DNA of 64,000 nt from Amycolatopsis circi (GTDB lineage Bacteria > Actinomycetota > Actinomycetes > Mycobacteriales > Pseudonocardiaceae): assembly GCF_003385235.1 (NCBI RefSeq), contig NZ_PQIA01000034.1, positions 1 through 64,000 on the forward strand. Direction: 5' to 3'. Numbering within the stretch: position 1 is the first letter of the stretch; every line of letters begins with the position of its first letter. Positions 41,372-50,013 of the stretch are shown in pieces. Both the position numbers and the translations under genes were made by a program. The notes under the pieces were generated by a model that searched no databases, had not been told where the DNA came from, and was given only the letters and a program-made list of their open reading frames with translations.

Positions 41372-41929
41372 GGCGTCGGGGCTGATTCCCGCCACTGCGA
41401 TCCGGAACAGGCGGCTGGCCTCAGCGGCCGGGTCCGGGTGGCGTTCCGTGGTCAGCGTGATGCCGACGATCAACGCGATCAGGTCAGCGACCGTCACCTC
41501 CTGCGACACTGCGCCGTCGCGGGCGGCGTGTGCCAAGAGCGGTTCGGCGGACTCTTCCAGGGTCATCGAGCAGGAGTTTCCGTGCGCCGGATCAGGCGTG
41601 TCGTACGCCAGAGCAGCCGCGAGGCCGCGGGCGGTCACGCAGTAGCTGACCACGTCGTCCAGCCATTCCAGGAGCGCGCGGCGGCTGTCGGATTCCCCCG
41701 CCAGCTCTTGGGCGCGAGCGGCCAGGATGGCGATCCGTTCCTGCGAGACCGCTTCCAGCAGTGCGTGCCGGGTGGGGAAGTGCCGCCGCACGGTCGCGGA
41801 GCCGACTCCGGCGGTGCGCGCGATCTGTTCCAGCGACGCGTTCGCCCCGCGTGCGGCGACCTCTTCCTCGGCCACCTCCAGGATCCGCGCGTAGTTGCGC
41901 CGTGCGTCTGCGCGTTGCTGGCCGGGCAT
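41366..41929 (-). CDS. TetR/AcrR-family regulator
   Basis: This 187-residue regulator starts at ATG 41929 with GGAGG 7 bases upstream. The HTH lies in NASLEQIARTAGVGSATVRRHF, after the first helix NYARILEVAEEEVAARG. The C-terminal domain is of the TetR_C_11-like type (SCSMTLEESAEPLLAHAAR). It is divergent from the NmrA-like gene, with a large inverted repeat between them. Its stop lies in the family-2 palindrome. It probably represses the NmrA-like gene and itself. Confidence 0.92.
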   Translation of the reverse strand: MPGQQRADARRNYARILEVAEEEVAARGANASLEQIARTAGVGSATVRRHFPTRHALLEAVSQERIAILAARAQELAGESDSRRALLEWLDDVVSYCVTARGLAAALAYDTPDPAHGNSCSMTLEESAEPLLAHAARDGAVSQEVTVADLIALIVGITLTTERHPDPAAEASRLFRIAVAGISPDAS

Positions 41930-41947
41930 GGCGTGACCTCCGGGTTT

Positions 41948-42008
41948 GCTAAGTGGCGGGCCCCGCCGTATCGTAGCGGACACGAAACGGCGGGCCCCGC
42001 CACTTAGC
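41948..42008. promoter_or_regulatory. Long inverted repeat between TetR and NmrA-like genes
   Basis: Two 22-base arms (41948-41969 and 41987-42008), complementary except at one base, flank 17 bases. Each arm begins or ends GCTAAGTGGCGGG and contains the small palindrome GGCGGGCCCCGCC. Two TetR dimers could bind, one per arm, over both promoters. Confidence 0.7.
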
Positions 42009-42024
42009 GTTCTTAGGGAGAATC

Positions 42025-42927
42025 ATGGCCGAGGAAGCACCGGTACTGGTCGTCGGCGCGACGGGACGGCAGGGCGGCGCGACCGCTCGCGAGTTGCTGG
42101 CGGCGGGGGTGCCGGTCCGGGCGCTGGTCCGGGATCCGGAGTCAGAGCGGGCGAAGGCGGTCGAGGCGTCGGGTGCCGAACTCGCCGTCGGGGATTTGCA
42201 CGATCGGGACGGGCTGGCACCGGCGATGAAGGGCGTGCGTGCGGTGTTCAGCGTGCAGATGCCGGACATGAGCGGGGCGGAGCCGGACTTCGCAGGCGAG
42301 GTGACTCAGGGGGTCAATCTTATTGAGGCAGCGGAGAAAGCTGGCGTTCCGCAGTTTGTGCACACCTCGGTGAGCGGAGCGGGGTCGCCGGAATTGGCCG
42401 AGGAGCGCTGGGCGTTCCTGGCCCCGGCGATGGAGACGAAGGCGGCGATCCAGGATCGGCTCCGTGCGGCGGGATTCCCGCGTTGGACGTTGCTCAAGCC
42501 GGGGTTCTTCATGGAGAACTTCCTGCCGTCCATGCAGTATGTGTTTCCGCGCGGGATCGAGGGCGGATTGGTGACGCTCCTGCGTCCGGAGACTCGCCTG
42601 TCGCTGGTGGCGGTGCGGGACATCGGCCGGGCGGCTGCCGCGGCCATCGCCGAGCCGGAGCGCTTCGACCGGGTCGAACTGGAGCTGGCGAGCGACTATC
42701 GGGCGATGACGGAGATCGCGCCGATTCTGTCCCGCGTGCTGGGCGTGCCGTTGACGGTGCCGGATATGACTGTCGAGGAGGCGCTCGCCGCCGGGATGCC
42801 GCCGATGGGGTTCTCGCACACGATGTTGAACGCGCTCGGACAGCCTGCGCGGCCCGAGTTCGCGCGGGAACTCGGGATTCCGCTGACCGCCTTCGAGGAA
42901 TGGGCGGAGACGACGATGCGCGCCTGA
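42025..42927 (+). CDS. NmrA/HSCARG-family NAD(P)-binding protein
   Basis: This 300-residue atypical short-chain dehydrogenase is related to NmrA and quinone oxidoreductase 2. The Rossmann motif is VLVVGATGRQGGATARELL, and RALVRDPES selects NADP. Further family features are GVRAVFSVQMP, FVHTSVSGAG and WTLLKPGFFMENFLPSMQ. These proteins often sense redox ratio rather than catalyse. It is the likely target of the divergent TetR. Start ATG at 42025, with AGGGAG upstream. GC-rich inverted repeats in the following 50 bases may terminate it. Confidence 0.9.
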   Translation: MAEEAPVLVVGATGRQGGATARELLAAGVPVRALVRDPESERAKAVEASGAELAVGDLHDRDGLAPAMKGVRAVFSVQMPDMSGAEPDFAGEVTQGVNLIEAAEKAGVPQFVHTSVSGAGSPELAEERWAFLAPAMETKAAIQDRLRAAGFPRWTLLKPGFFMENFLPSMQYVFPRGIEGGLVTLLRPETRLSLVAVRDIGRAAAAAIAEPERFDRVELELASDYRAMTEIAPILSRVLGVPLTVPDMTVEEALAAGMPPMGFSHTMLNALGQPARPEFARELGIPLTAFEEWAETTMRA

Positions 42928-43127
42928 ACGCACGGTGCGGCACGGCCGGTTCATGGATTTCCGGCCGCGCCGTGCAATGACTCCTCAGCAGATTGGCGAC
43001 GCGTTCGGTGAGAGCGGCATGGCCGGTCCGCGCACCGGGTCGTTGCCGGAGAACCGCGTCTGAACGGCCTGGCACGACGGGTGCTCCTCCCGGTAGAAAG
43101 GAAAGATCATCGGGGAGGGAGCACCCA

Positions 43128-45809
43128 GTGAAGGTCCTTCTGCGCAAATTTGTCCCCATCGCGGCGGCCGCTGTCCTGGCGGTCACGTTGGCACAGCCCG
43201 CAGCAGCGAGTTCGGCCGCCGGTCCGGCAGCGTCGCCGGAGTGGCGCGTCGCCGACGGCCAGCTGCTCTGGACCGCGCCGAAGCCGTTGTTCGGCGACGG
43301 TGCGGTGGAGTTCTGGTCCGGCGGCAAGCTGCTCGGCCGCGCTCAGCCGCGGGCGGATCTGCGGACGTTCTCGCTGCCGGCCGGCGGGATCCGCGATCCG
43401 CGCGGGCTGGAGGTGCGCGTCGGAGGCCGTTCGCTGACCGAAGCGCCCAAGGTGACGGCGAAGCAACCTGCCCCGGCACCGCTGCCCGAGTTGCCCGCCA
43501 ATGCGGTGGATCCCGGTAAACCCGGGCAGTTCTCGACGGTCAAGGGCGAGTACTCGCTCGACCCGGTGCGGCTGCCCGGGCTGGACGGCCCGATCGAGAT
43601 GCAGGGCGTGGTCGTCGCGCCGAAACACGCGCCGGGGAACCGGCCGCTGGTGGTGTTCCTGCACGGCAGGCACCAGCCCTGCTACAACCCGGCCGATCCG
43701 GACGACTACTCGACAGCTTGGCCGTGCAAGGCCGGGATGCTGCCCATTCCCAGCTACCGCGGCTACCTGCAGACCCAGGAATTGCTGGCGTCGCAGGGTT
43801 TCGTGACGGTGTCCATCTCGGCCGACGCGATCAACGCGCTCGACCACGCGGCGGAGGACGGCGGCGCGCAAGCCCGGTCGTCGCTGGTCCGGCTGCACCT
43901 GGCGCATTGGGCGGACTGGTCGGGCAGCGCTCGTCCGACGGCTCCGCAGATTGTCCGGGATTCGCCGACGGCTGATCTGTCGAATGTGTTGCTGGTCGGG
44001 CATTCCCGCGGCGGCGAGGGCGTCAACCGCGCCGCGATGGACAGTCTCTATCCGCCGCCGGGCGACACCGGGTTCTCCGGGCCGGTCCGGTGGAAGATCC
44101 GCGGCGACGTGCTCATCGCGCCGACCGTGTTCGGGCTCAACCCGACGCCGGACGTCCCGTCGGTCACCTTCCTGCCCTCCTGTGACGGCGACGTCTCGGA
44201 TCTTCAAGGGCAGCAATACATCGACGCGGCGCGCGGCGTCAGCCGGGACACGGCCTTGCACAGCGCGCTGTATGTCTCGGGCGCGAATCACAACTACTTC
44301 AATGCCGAATGGACTCCGGGCGTCGCGGTGGCCCCGGCGCAGGACGATTTCTATTCTCCGGACCCGGACCCGAATTGCTCGCCGGGCGTGCCCGCGCGGT
44401 TGACGGACGTGCAGCAGCGAGCGGTCGGCGCGACCTATGTAGCCGCGGCGGCGCAACTGTTCCAGAAGCACGATCTGCGGGTGCTGCCGCTGCTGGACGG
44501 GTCCGGCGTGCGCGCGCCGTCCGCCGATCCGGCGCACGTGTTGACGCATGCTCTCGGCGGCGCGCGGACCCCGGTGCTGATCCCCGATTCGTCGACGAAG
44601 GTCGCTGGCAGCGGGGACGTCTGCCAGCAGGTCGGCCCGGACAAGCGGTGCCTGGCGGGTCCTGGCACGCCCAAGTCGCCGCATTTCGTCGGACTTGACG
44701 TCGCGCCCGACCCGACGAGGACCGCCGTGCACGTGCGCTCGGCTGGGACTCCGGCGACGATCCAGTTGCCCCGCCCGGTTTCCTCGAGCGGCGCGCGGGC
44801 ATTGGCCATGCGGATCATCGCGCCGGAGAACGCCCCAGCCGCATCATTCGACGTCGCGGTCACCGATTCGCGGGGCACGCGCACGAAACTCGGCGCGGTG
44901 ACCGTGGCCGGGCTGGCCGGGACTGAACGGACGAAGTCGTTCTGGGGTCAGGAAGTCCGCGTCCCGCTACCGCCGCATCTGGAGATGGCCAGCCTGGAAC
45001 TGACGCCGCAGAAGGCGGGCGGCGAGGCATGGCTGCTGGACGCATACGCGTGGCGGCCCGGCCTGCCTGACCCGAACCCGGCCCCGCTGACGCGCGTCGA
45101 CCTCGGCTCGATGACGGTCAAGGAAGGCGATTCCGGCTTGAAGACGTACCAGATCCCGGTCACGGTGACGGGGGACGGCGGCGGTTCGGTCCGGGTCTTC
45201 CGGTCCGATTCGATCTCGCCGATGTCGGAGAAGTGGACGTATCAAGCGGTCACGCTCGCGCCGGGACAGCACACGCTCGACCTGCCCGCGACGGTCGTCG
45301 GGAACACCCGGTGGAGCTGGCCGTACCGGATGCTGGCCGCGGTGAAGGCGACTCAAGGCACGGTGATCGGAGGACCGGAGGGCTCGCTGAACGTCGAGAA
45401 CGACGACCCGGCCCCGAAATTGAGCGTCGGCCAGTCCGACGTTTCCGTGGTCGAGGGCGGCGCGCTGAAGTGGCCGATCGGACTGTCCACAGTGGCCGAT
45501 TCGCAGATCAGCGTGCTCGGGGAGGTGAAGGCGCCGAAGACCGGGCCGGAACTGATGACGTCGGACGTCGACCCGAAGTGGCTGATCGAACACGGCGTCG
45601 ATCCGGAGAAGACGCAGCCGTTGTCGGAGACCGGGTTGACGGTGGTGGTGCAGATTCCGGCGGGGGAGACGAGCGGCGACCTGACGATCCCGACCCTGCG
45701 GCACGCCGGGGCCGAACCGGCCAAGCACGTTCTGGTGCACGTGACCGGTGAGCCGAAGGAATCCGGGCCGGACGTGGACGTCACGGGGACGGTGACTGAC
45801 GCGGGCTGA
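43128..45809 (+). CDS. Large secreted alpha/beta hydrolase with C-terminal beta domains
   Basis: This is an 893-residue exported protein. GGGGAGG lies 9 bases before GTG 43128. The signal peptide runs to about residue 28 (VLAVTLAQPAAAS). Residues 130-460 form a hydrolase domain: PLVVFLHGRHQPCYNP for the oxyanion strand, VGHSRGGEGVNRAA near 290 with the nucleophile Ser, and ANHNYFNAEW with a probable His. Disulfide-type Cys pairs (PCYNP and WPCKAG, SCDGDV) fit secretion. Residues 550-893 are beta-rich, with Calx-beta-like phrases (VKEGDSGLKTYQIPVTVTG and VVEGGALKWPIGLS). Substrate is unknown; a polymer or lipid esterase is likely. Confidence 0.82.
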   Translation: MKVLLRKFVPIAAAAVLAVTLAQPAAASSAAGPAASPEWRVADGQLLWTAPKPLFGDGAVEFWSGGKLLGRAQPRADLRTFSLPAGGIRDPRGLEVRVGGRSLTEAPKVTAKQPAPAPLPELPANAVDPGKPGQFSTVKGEYSLDPVRLPGLDGPIEMQGVVVAPKHAPGNRPLVVFLHGRHQPCYNPADPDDYSTAWPCKAGMLPIPSYRGYLQTQELLASQGFVTVSISADAINALDHAAEDGGAQARSSLVRLHLAHWADWSGSARPTAPQIVRDSPTADLSNVLLVGHSRGGEGVNRAAMDSLYPPPGDTGFSGPVRWKIRGDVLIAPTVFGLNPTPDVPSVTFLPSCDGDVSDLQGQQYIDAARGVSRDTALHSALYVSGANHNYFNAEWTPGVAVAPAQDDFYSPDPDPNCSPGVPARLTDVQQRAVGATYVAAAAQLFQKHDLRVLPLLDGSGVRAPSADPAHVLTHALGGARTPVLIPDSSTKVAGSGDVCQQVGPDKRCLAGPGTPKSPHFVGLDVAPDPTRTAVHVRSAGTPATIQLPRPVSSSGARALAMRIIAPENAPAASFDVAVTDSRGTRTKLGAVTVAGLAGTERTKSFWGQEVRVPLPPHLEMASLELTPQKAGGEAWLLDAYAWRPGLPDPNPAPLTRVDLGSMTVKEGDSGLKTYQIPVTVTGDGGGSVRVFRSDSISPMSEKWTYQAVTLAPGQHTLDLPATVVGNTRWSWPYRMLAAVKATQGTVIGGPEGSLNVENDDPAPKLSVGQSDVSVVEGGALKWPIGLSTVADSQISVLGEVKAPKTGPELMTSDVDPKWLIEHGVDPEKTQPLSETGLTVVVQIPAGETSGDLTIPTLRHAGAEPAKHVLVHVTGEPKESGPDVDVTGTVTDAG

Positions 45810-45823
45810 GGTTGACGAGCCGG

Positions 45824-46288
45824 TCAATCCTCCTGGTCCGGGCTTCGGACCAGGAGGATTTTCCGTCCGGTTTCGCCATGTCGGCCGGTTTCCCGGAATC
45901 CGTGCCGCAGGTAGAACGCGTGCGCCCGGGTGTTGACCGCGAGGACTTCGAGCACTATCGGCTGGCCACGTTCTGCCGCGACGTCGATCAGCCACCGGAG
46001 CAGCCGTCCGCCGATTCCTCGGCCCTGGTAGCGGGGGTCGAGTTCGATCCGGCCGAGGCAGATCTCCGTCGGCCGGTACTCGATCACGAGCAACCCCGCG
46101 TCCGCTCCGTCGACCGTGATCACTTGCCACTGGCCGGGAGCGAAGGCGCGGTCGTGGTATCGGCGCTGGATTTCGTCGTCCCAGCCCCAGATCGCGGCGA
46201 CATACTCGCCTAGCGCGGCCCGGTGCACCTGGAAACAGAAGTCGCTGTCCGCGGCCACCGCGGGGCGCAGATCGATCTCGCTCGCCAT
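45824..46288 (-). CDS. GNAT-family N-acetyltransferase
   Basis: This 154-residue enzyme transfers an acetyl group from acetyl-CoA. The motif A is IELDPRYQGRGIGGRLLRWL, with the usual Q/RxxGxG/A loop, and motif B is the C-terminal LAVNTRAHAFYLRHGFRE. It starts MASEIDLRPAVAADSDFCFQ. Its substrate is unknown. The last codons (LLVRSPDQED) are part of a 15-base terminator stem shared with the convergent hydrolase gene. Standing alone, it gives no context clue. Confidence 0.92.
   Translation of the reverse strand: MASEIDLRPAVAADSDFCFQVHRAALGEYVAAIWGWDDEIQRRYHDRAFAPGQWQVITVDGADAGLLVIEYRPTEICLGRIELDPRYQGRGIGGRLLRWLIDVAAERGQPIVLEVLAVNTRAHAFYLRHGFRETGRHGETGRKILLVRSPDQED
45826..45860. terminator. Bidirectional terminator overlapping the GNAT 3' end
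   Basis: A perfect 15-base stem, AATCCTCCTGGTCCG (45826-45840) with 45846-45860, closes a 5-base loop. It serves the plus-strand hydrolase (ATTTTCC follows) and also encodes the last residues of the minus-strand GNAT protein. Confidence 0.75.
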
Positions 46289-46327
46289 GCGCGTCTCCGA
46301 CGTTCGGGAGCGCTCAGGATAGCGCGG

Positions 46328-46489
46328 TCACAGCTCGTTCTTGCGCATCCTCGGCAGGATCCGCATCAACGCAGTTCCCGCTGCCAGCAAAGCAAACCCC
46401 GCCAGCAGCAGCCACATCGCATTCACTCCGGTGAACGCGAGCCCGCCGGTCACTCCAGCAGCCGAGGCCGCGCCGATTTTCTGGTACAT
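46328..46489 (-). CDS. 53-residue LAXTG-type sorting-signal protein
   Basis: This very small protein begins MYQKIGAASAAGVTGG, then has LAFTG (class E sortase pattern LAXTG), a membrane span NAMWLLLAGFALLAAGTAL and the basic tail MRILPRMRKNEL. It is essentially a bare cell-wall sorting signal. GAGG lies 6 bases before the ATG. The gene is 24 bases downstream of the glycosyltransferase gene and on the same strand, so they are probably cotranscribed. No sortase is encoded nearby. It could also be a simple single-span membrane peptide whose LAFTG is fortuitous. Confidence 0.7.
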   Translation of the reverse strand: MYQKIGAASAAGVTGGLAFTGVNAMWLLLAGFALLAAGTALMRILPRMRKNEL

Positions 46490-46513
46490 GATTTTCCTCT
46501 TCCGTCGCGATGT

Positions 46514-47611
46514 TCACCAGTTCTTGCGGGTCCGCAGCAGCGCGTCCGCATACGCCTTGAGGTGGCAGGCCTGCAGGAAATAATCAAGCACCAGCTCGTA
46601 CATCGACGCGGCGAGCAACATCCACCGCCAGCCGCGGTATCGGACGGTCACCACTCGTTCCACCACGAAGATCGACGAGATGCCCAGCCACCACGGGTTC
46701 AGGTGCAGGCCGCCGCGGGCGAGGGCCACGGCTAGGGCGGTCAGGTAAATCCCGCTCACCAGCACGCCAGTGATGGTCAGCAGTTGCCTGCCCCAATACC
46801 GCCAGGTGACGCGGGTGAGTCCATATTGGACGCAGTTCTCCACCGCACCGCGCTTCCATCGCAAGCGTTGTGTCCACAGTGCACTCCAGCTCGTCATGAC
46901 CTCGGTTTCCAGCGTGCAGTCGCTGGGCGAGATCACCCGGTGTCCGAGGTGCAGCAGGGCGAAAGTGAGTTCGTTGTCCTCGGTGAGCACGGTCGTGTCG
47001 TAGATCCCGCCGTTGCCGTCGCCTGCGGGCAGGCTTCCGGTGAGCCGGGCGGCGGCGACTTCGAACAGGGTGCTTACCCGGAACATCGCGGCGGTTCCGG
47101 TCAGTACCAGGCATTTTCCGTGCAGGCGATGCACGTCGCGGGCATAGCGGGCGTATTCGTTGCGCTGCAGGTGTCCGACGAACCCGCCGCCTGGACCGCC
47201 GCGGAAGACTCCGCCTACGCCGCCGTAGCCGTGGTCGAGATGGCGCAGCGCGGTGCTCACGAACTGCGGGTCCAAAGTGGAATCCGCGTCTTGGACGAGG
47301 ATCACGTCGTCCTCGTCCAGTCGCGGCAGGAGCCAGGCGAGCAGCTGGTTCAGCGCACCGGCCTTCTTGCGCGTGTTGTTTGTGGACGGTCGGACTCGGG
47401 CTCCGGCGGACGAAGCGGCTTCGGCGGTGTGGTCGGTGCAGTTGTCGGTGACGACGAAGACCTCGTCGACGGTCCGGTCCTGTCCGCGGAGCGCCGCGAC
47501 CGTGTGCGCGATCTGCGCCTCTTCGTCGTGCGCGGGGATTACGGCGACGACGCGCACGCTGCCGGAACGGTGCCGTCCGGCTCGGGGTTCGGCGAGCGTG
47601 GGTGCAGACAT
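46514..47611 (-). CDS. Family-2 processive glycosyltransferase
   Basis: This 365-residue GT2 enzyme is of the BcsA/PgaC/hyaluronan-synthase type. The GT-A domain shows VVAVIPAHDEEAQIAHTVAAL, the DxD-like VQDADSTLD, the TEDNELTFALL acid, and QRLRWKRG (the QxxRW motif). A C-terminal membrane part follows with spans LLTITGVLVSGIYLTALAVAL and a hydrophobic stretch near 300. It probably polymerises a beta-linked sugar for an extracellular glycan. Only about two or three spans are present, fewer than in full synthases. The sorting-signal mini-protein follows directly. Confidence 0.9.
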   Translation of the reverse strand: MSAPTLAEPRAGRHRSGSVRVVAVIPAHDEEAQIAHTVAALRGQDRTVDEVFVVTDNCTDHTAEAASSAGARVRPSTNNTRKKAGALNQLLAWLLPRLDEDDVILVQDADSTLDPQFVSTALRHLDHGYGGVGGVFRGGPGGGFVGHLQRNEYARYARDVHRLHGKCLVLTGTAAMFRVSTLFEVAAARLTGSLPAGDGNGGIYDTTVLTEDNELTFALLHLGHRVISPSDCTLETEVMTSWSALWTQRLRWKRGAVENCVQYGLTRVTWRYWGRQLLTITGVLVSGIYLTALAVALARGGLHLNPWWLGISSIFVVERVVTVRYRGWRWMLLAASMYELVLDYFLQACHLKAYADALLRTRKNW

Positions 47612-47792
47612 GAGCGGGGGTCCTCTGCGCGGAACGGCGACGTGATGCGTCGCGCTTGACCCTTATTCTGTCGGCGGTCACAGAACGCTACGGGAAGCGC
47701 GCATAGACCACCCGCGCGGGGGAGATTTTCCTGCAAAACCTGTGGAATACCTGGGAATTACGGAACCAAGCACCAGTTACGGTGCGTGCATA

Positions 47793-49061
47793 CTACTCGG
47801 GCTGTCGGTGCGCCTGCGGAGTCATCAACCGAGTGATGAGCGGCGTCGACCCCAGTCCGTGCAGTGCCACGCTGCCGAGGACGCACACCACGGTCAGCGT
47901 CAGCACGAGGTCGCTTTCCTCGCCGGTCAGGCCGTTGATCGCCAGCAGGCCGAACACGATCGACGTCGTGCCGCGCGGGCCGAGGGCGCCGACGAGGAAC
48001 CGGTCCCGGTACGGCATCCGGGTGCGCGTCAGCGACAGCATCACCGGGACGATCCGCAGGACGGTCAGCGCGAGCAGGCAGAACACGACCGGCTGCCACG
48101 GCACGCCGAAGGACACCATGACGACCGCGGCCCCGCCGACGACGAACCACATCGTCATCGTCAGGATTCCGGTGACCTCTTCGAGCAGTTGCAGATCTTC
48201 GGACGGCCGGGCGAAGTGTTCCCTGGCGGCGCTGTCGGAGGTGCGGAGGTGCCGCGCGGCGAAGGCACGGTAGACGTAGCGGAAGGCGATCCCGCAGACG
48301 AAACAGGCGACGAATCCGTTGCCGTCGATGGCGACGGTGGCGGCGTAGGTCAGCAGGGGAGTCGTGAGGATGGCGATGCGCCGTCCCTGCCCGGAAGTCC
48401 AGCCGGAGCGGACCGCGAGAAACAGCAGCAAACCGATCACCGTGCCGATGACGGCTCCGGCGGCGACTGCCTTGAGCGCGAACGGCAACGCGGTCGCGAG
48501 CGCTTTTCCGGCGGTGTTCGCGGTATTGTCGCTGCGCGCGAGAATGAGCGCGAACAGGAACAGCGGCGAGACCAATCCGTCGTTGTAACCGCTTTCCACG
48601 TTCAGCACACTGCGCACTTGCGGCGTCAGAGTTTTGTCGCGAACCACGCGTTCGGCAGCGGCGAAATCGCTCGGGATGACGATGCACGCGACGATCAGCA
48701 GCAGCGGCCACGACAGATCCGGGAAGAACGCCCAGCCGACCAGCATGGCCAGCCCGAGGCTCAGCGGCAGCGCCAGGAACAGGACCCGCGCGACGAGGCT
48801 GGGCGCGTGTCCCCACAGCCGTCCGCCGCGGACCTCGGTGGCGTCGACGAAAAGCAGCATCGCGAGAATGAGTTCGGCCACGTGCTGCGCGATTTCGGTG
48901 TCGAAGAGGTCGAGCAGTTTCCCGGGATTTGCGAACAACGCGGTCGCGACTCCGCAGAGCACCATCAGCACGGGCGCGGCGATGTTCCACCGGTCGAGCT
49001 GTTTGGCCGCGAGCGCGCGCATCAGGACCGCGGCGGAGAGGACCAGCAGTGCGGGAATCAT
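47793..49061 (-). CDS. Cation:proton antiporter (CPA family)
   Basis: This 422-residue membrane protein has about 12 hydrophobic segments, beginning MIPALLVLSAAVLMRALAA. It resembles NhaP/CPA1 exchangers: the conserved ACIVIPSDFAAAERVV, in which Pro-Ser-Asp stands where TDP is usual, and NVESGYNDGLVSPLFLFAL, with the catalytic-type Asn-Asp pair. It probably exchanges Na+ or K+ for H+. The N-terminal region is normal. The gene lies alone between GT2 and a truncated P-loop gene, next to a family-1 palindrome. Confidence 0.9.
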   Translation of the reverse strand: MIPALLVLSAAVLMRALAAKQLDRWNIAAPVLMVLCGVATALFANPGKLLDLFDTEIAQHVAELILAMLLFVDATEVRGGRLWGHAPSLVARVLFLALPLSLGLAMLVGWAFFPDLSWPLLLIVACIVIPSDFAAAERVVRDKTLTPQVRSVLNVESGYNDGLVSPLFLFALILARSDNTANTAGKALATALPFALKAVAAGAVIGTVIGLLLFLAVRSGWTSGQGRRIAILTTPLLTYAATVAIDGNGFVACFVCGIAFRYVYRAFAARHLRTSDSAAREHFARPSEDLQLLEEVTGILTMTMWFVVGGAAVVMVSFGVPWQPVVFCLLALTVLRIVPVMLSLTRTRMPYRDRFLVGALGPRGTTSIVFGLLAINGLTGEESDLVLTLTVVCVLGSVALHGLGSTPLITRLMTPQAHRQPE

Positions 49062-49161
49062 CGTTCGTCGGCTCCACGGCTTTTTGGGTACGCCCAGCCG
49101 TCTTCGGCCGCTGACGCTCCACAGTGTACCGGCGGAGGCGCGCCTTTCCCGGCCCGCCTGC

Positions 49162-49216
49162 GTCCGTGAGGGGAACCCTGAGGGACTCTGAGTCCCTCAG
49201 GGTTCCCCTCACGGAC
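49162..49216. repeat. Family-1 palindrome
   Basis: It has perfect 27-base arms (49162-49188 and 49190-49216) around a single T, containing GTCCGTGAGGGGAACCCT. It stands between the antiporter start and the remnant at 49219, directly at the broken end of that gene. Confidence 0.9.
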
Positions 49217-49218
49217 CT

Positions 49219-49351
49219 CCCGCGCAGGGCGATCGCCGGCCGCACCGCGGGTGCTCAGTTCGGCGGTCTCGTACGTGTCGTCGAGCAGATGCCGCGCGTG
49301 CGAGCGAGCGGTGGTTTTGCCGACGCTGGACGCGCCCGAAACGAGCAGCAT
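49219..49351 (-). pseudogene. Truncated P-loop NTPase, broken at a palindrome
   Basis: The minus strand encodes MLLVSGASSVGKTTARSHAR, a Walker A with the ATPase/kinase form GxxxxGKTT, followed by about 24 further residues. The sequence then runs into the family-1 palindrome at 49216, after which the frame is only repeat translation and antiporter promoter. No Walker B or downstream domain is present. I read this as a 5' fragment of a shikimate-kinase-like or AAA_33-type gene. Confidence 0.55.
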
Positions 49352-49369
49352 GGCCAGCGACGTTACGGC

Positions 49370-49945
49370 TTACCGCCCGGAGCCCTCCATTGAACTTTCG
49401 CGTACATACCGCGAAAGCGTCGCCGCGCCGATGCGTTCGGCCGATACGGACTCCAGATGTGCGGTCCCGGTGCCGTCCGGGAAAAGGCGGGTGCCGGTGC
49501 CCAGAATGGTGGGGAAGGTCAGCAGCCGGTACTCGTCGACCAGGTCCGCTGCCATCAGCGTGTGCACGACGCGCAGGCTGCCGATGACGACGACGTCGCG
49601 CTCTTCCCGTTTCACCGTGTCGACCAGGTCGCCGTCGAGGACCGACGAGTTCTGCCACGCGCTGGTGTCGGTCAGAGTGCTGGTGGCGACCAGCTTGGCC
49701 GCGGCGTTCATCCGCTGCGAGAACGGGTCGTCGCGGTGCGGCCAGATGTTCGAGAACAGCTGCCAGGTGGTGCGGCCGAGCAGCAGGACGCCGTCGTCCA
49801 GTGTGCTCCCGAGCCGGAATTTGTCGCCCGCGACGGCTTCCGGGCCGTGCCGGAAAGCCCAGCCGCCGCCGGGAGTGCCGGAGGAGCCGTCCGGGTCGGA
49901 GGCGAAGCCGTCGAGGGTGGTGAAGGCGATGACGATGACGCTCAT
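49370..49945 (-). CDS. Dihydrofolate reductase-fold (RibD C-terminal) protein
   Basis: This 191-residue protein begins MSVIVIAFTTLDGFASDPDG, the typical start of the RibD_C/DHFR-like family. Other pieces are DDGVLLLGRTTWQLFSNIWP, RDVVVIGSLRVVHTL and VDEYRLLTFPTILGTGTRLF. These enzymes bind NADPH and reduce pyrimidine-like or unknown substrates. The start lies 49 bases from the upstream sigma gene stop on the same strand. Length is normal, with no membrane segment. Confidence 0.92.
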   Translation of the reverse strand: MSVIVIAFTTLDGFASDPDGSSGTPGGGWAFRHGPEAVAGDKFRLGSTLDDGVLLLGRTTWQLFSNIWPHRDDPFSQRMNAAAKLVATSTLTDTSAWQNSSVLDGDLVDTVKREERDVVVIGSLRVVHTLMAADLVDEYRLLTFPTILGTGTRLFPDGTGTAHLESVSAERIGAATLSRYVRESSMEGSGR

Positions 49946-50013
49946 GGCGGAGATCCCTTCAATCGGTGTCGCCAGTACTTACCGGCGACCCCGGCTGAAC
50001 TCATCGCTCCCGG

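Noticed and set aside
49058..49218. Short open frames containing GNPEGLRVPQGSPHG or TLRESDS..VPLTD
   Set aside because: These phrases recur wherever a family-1 palindrome occurs and are just its six-frame translations.
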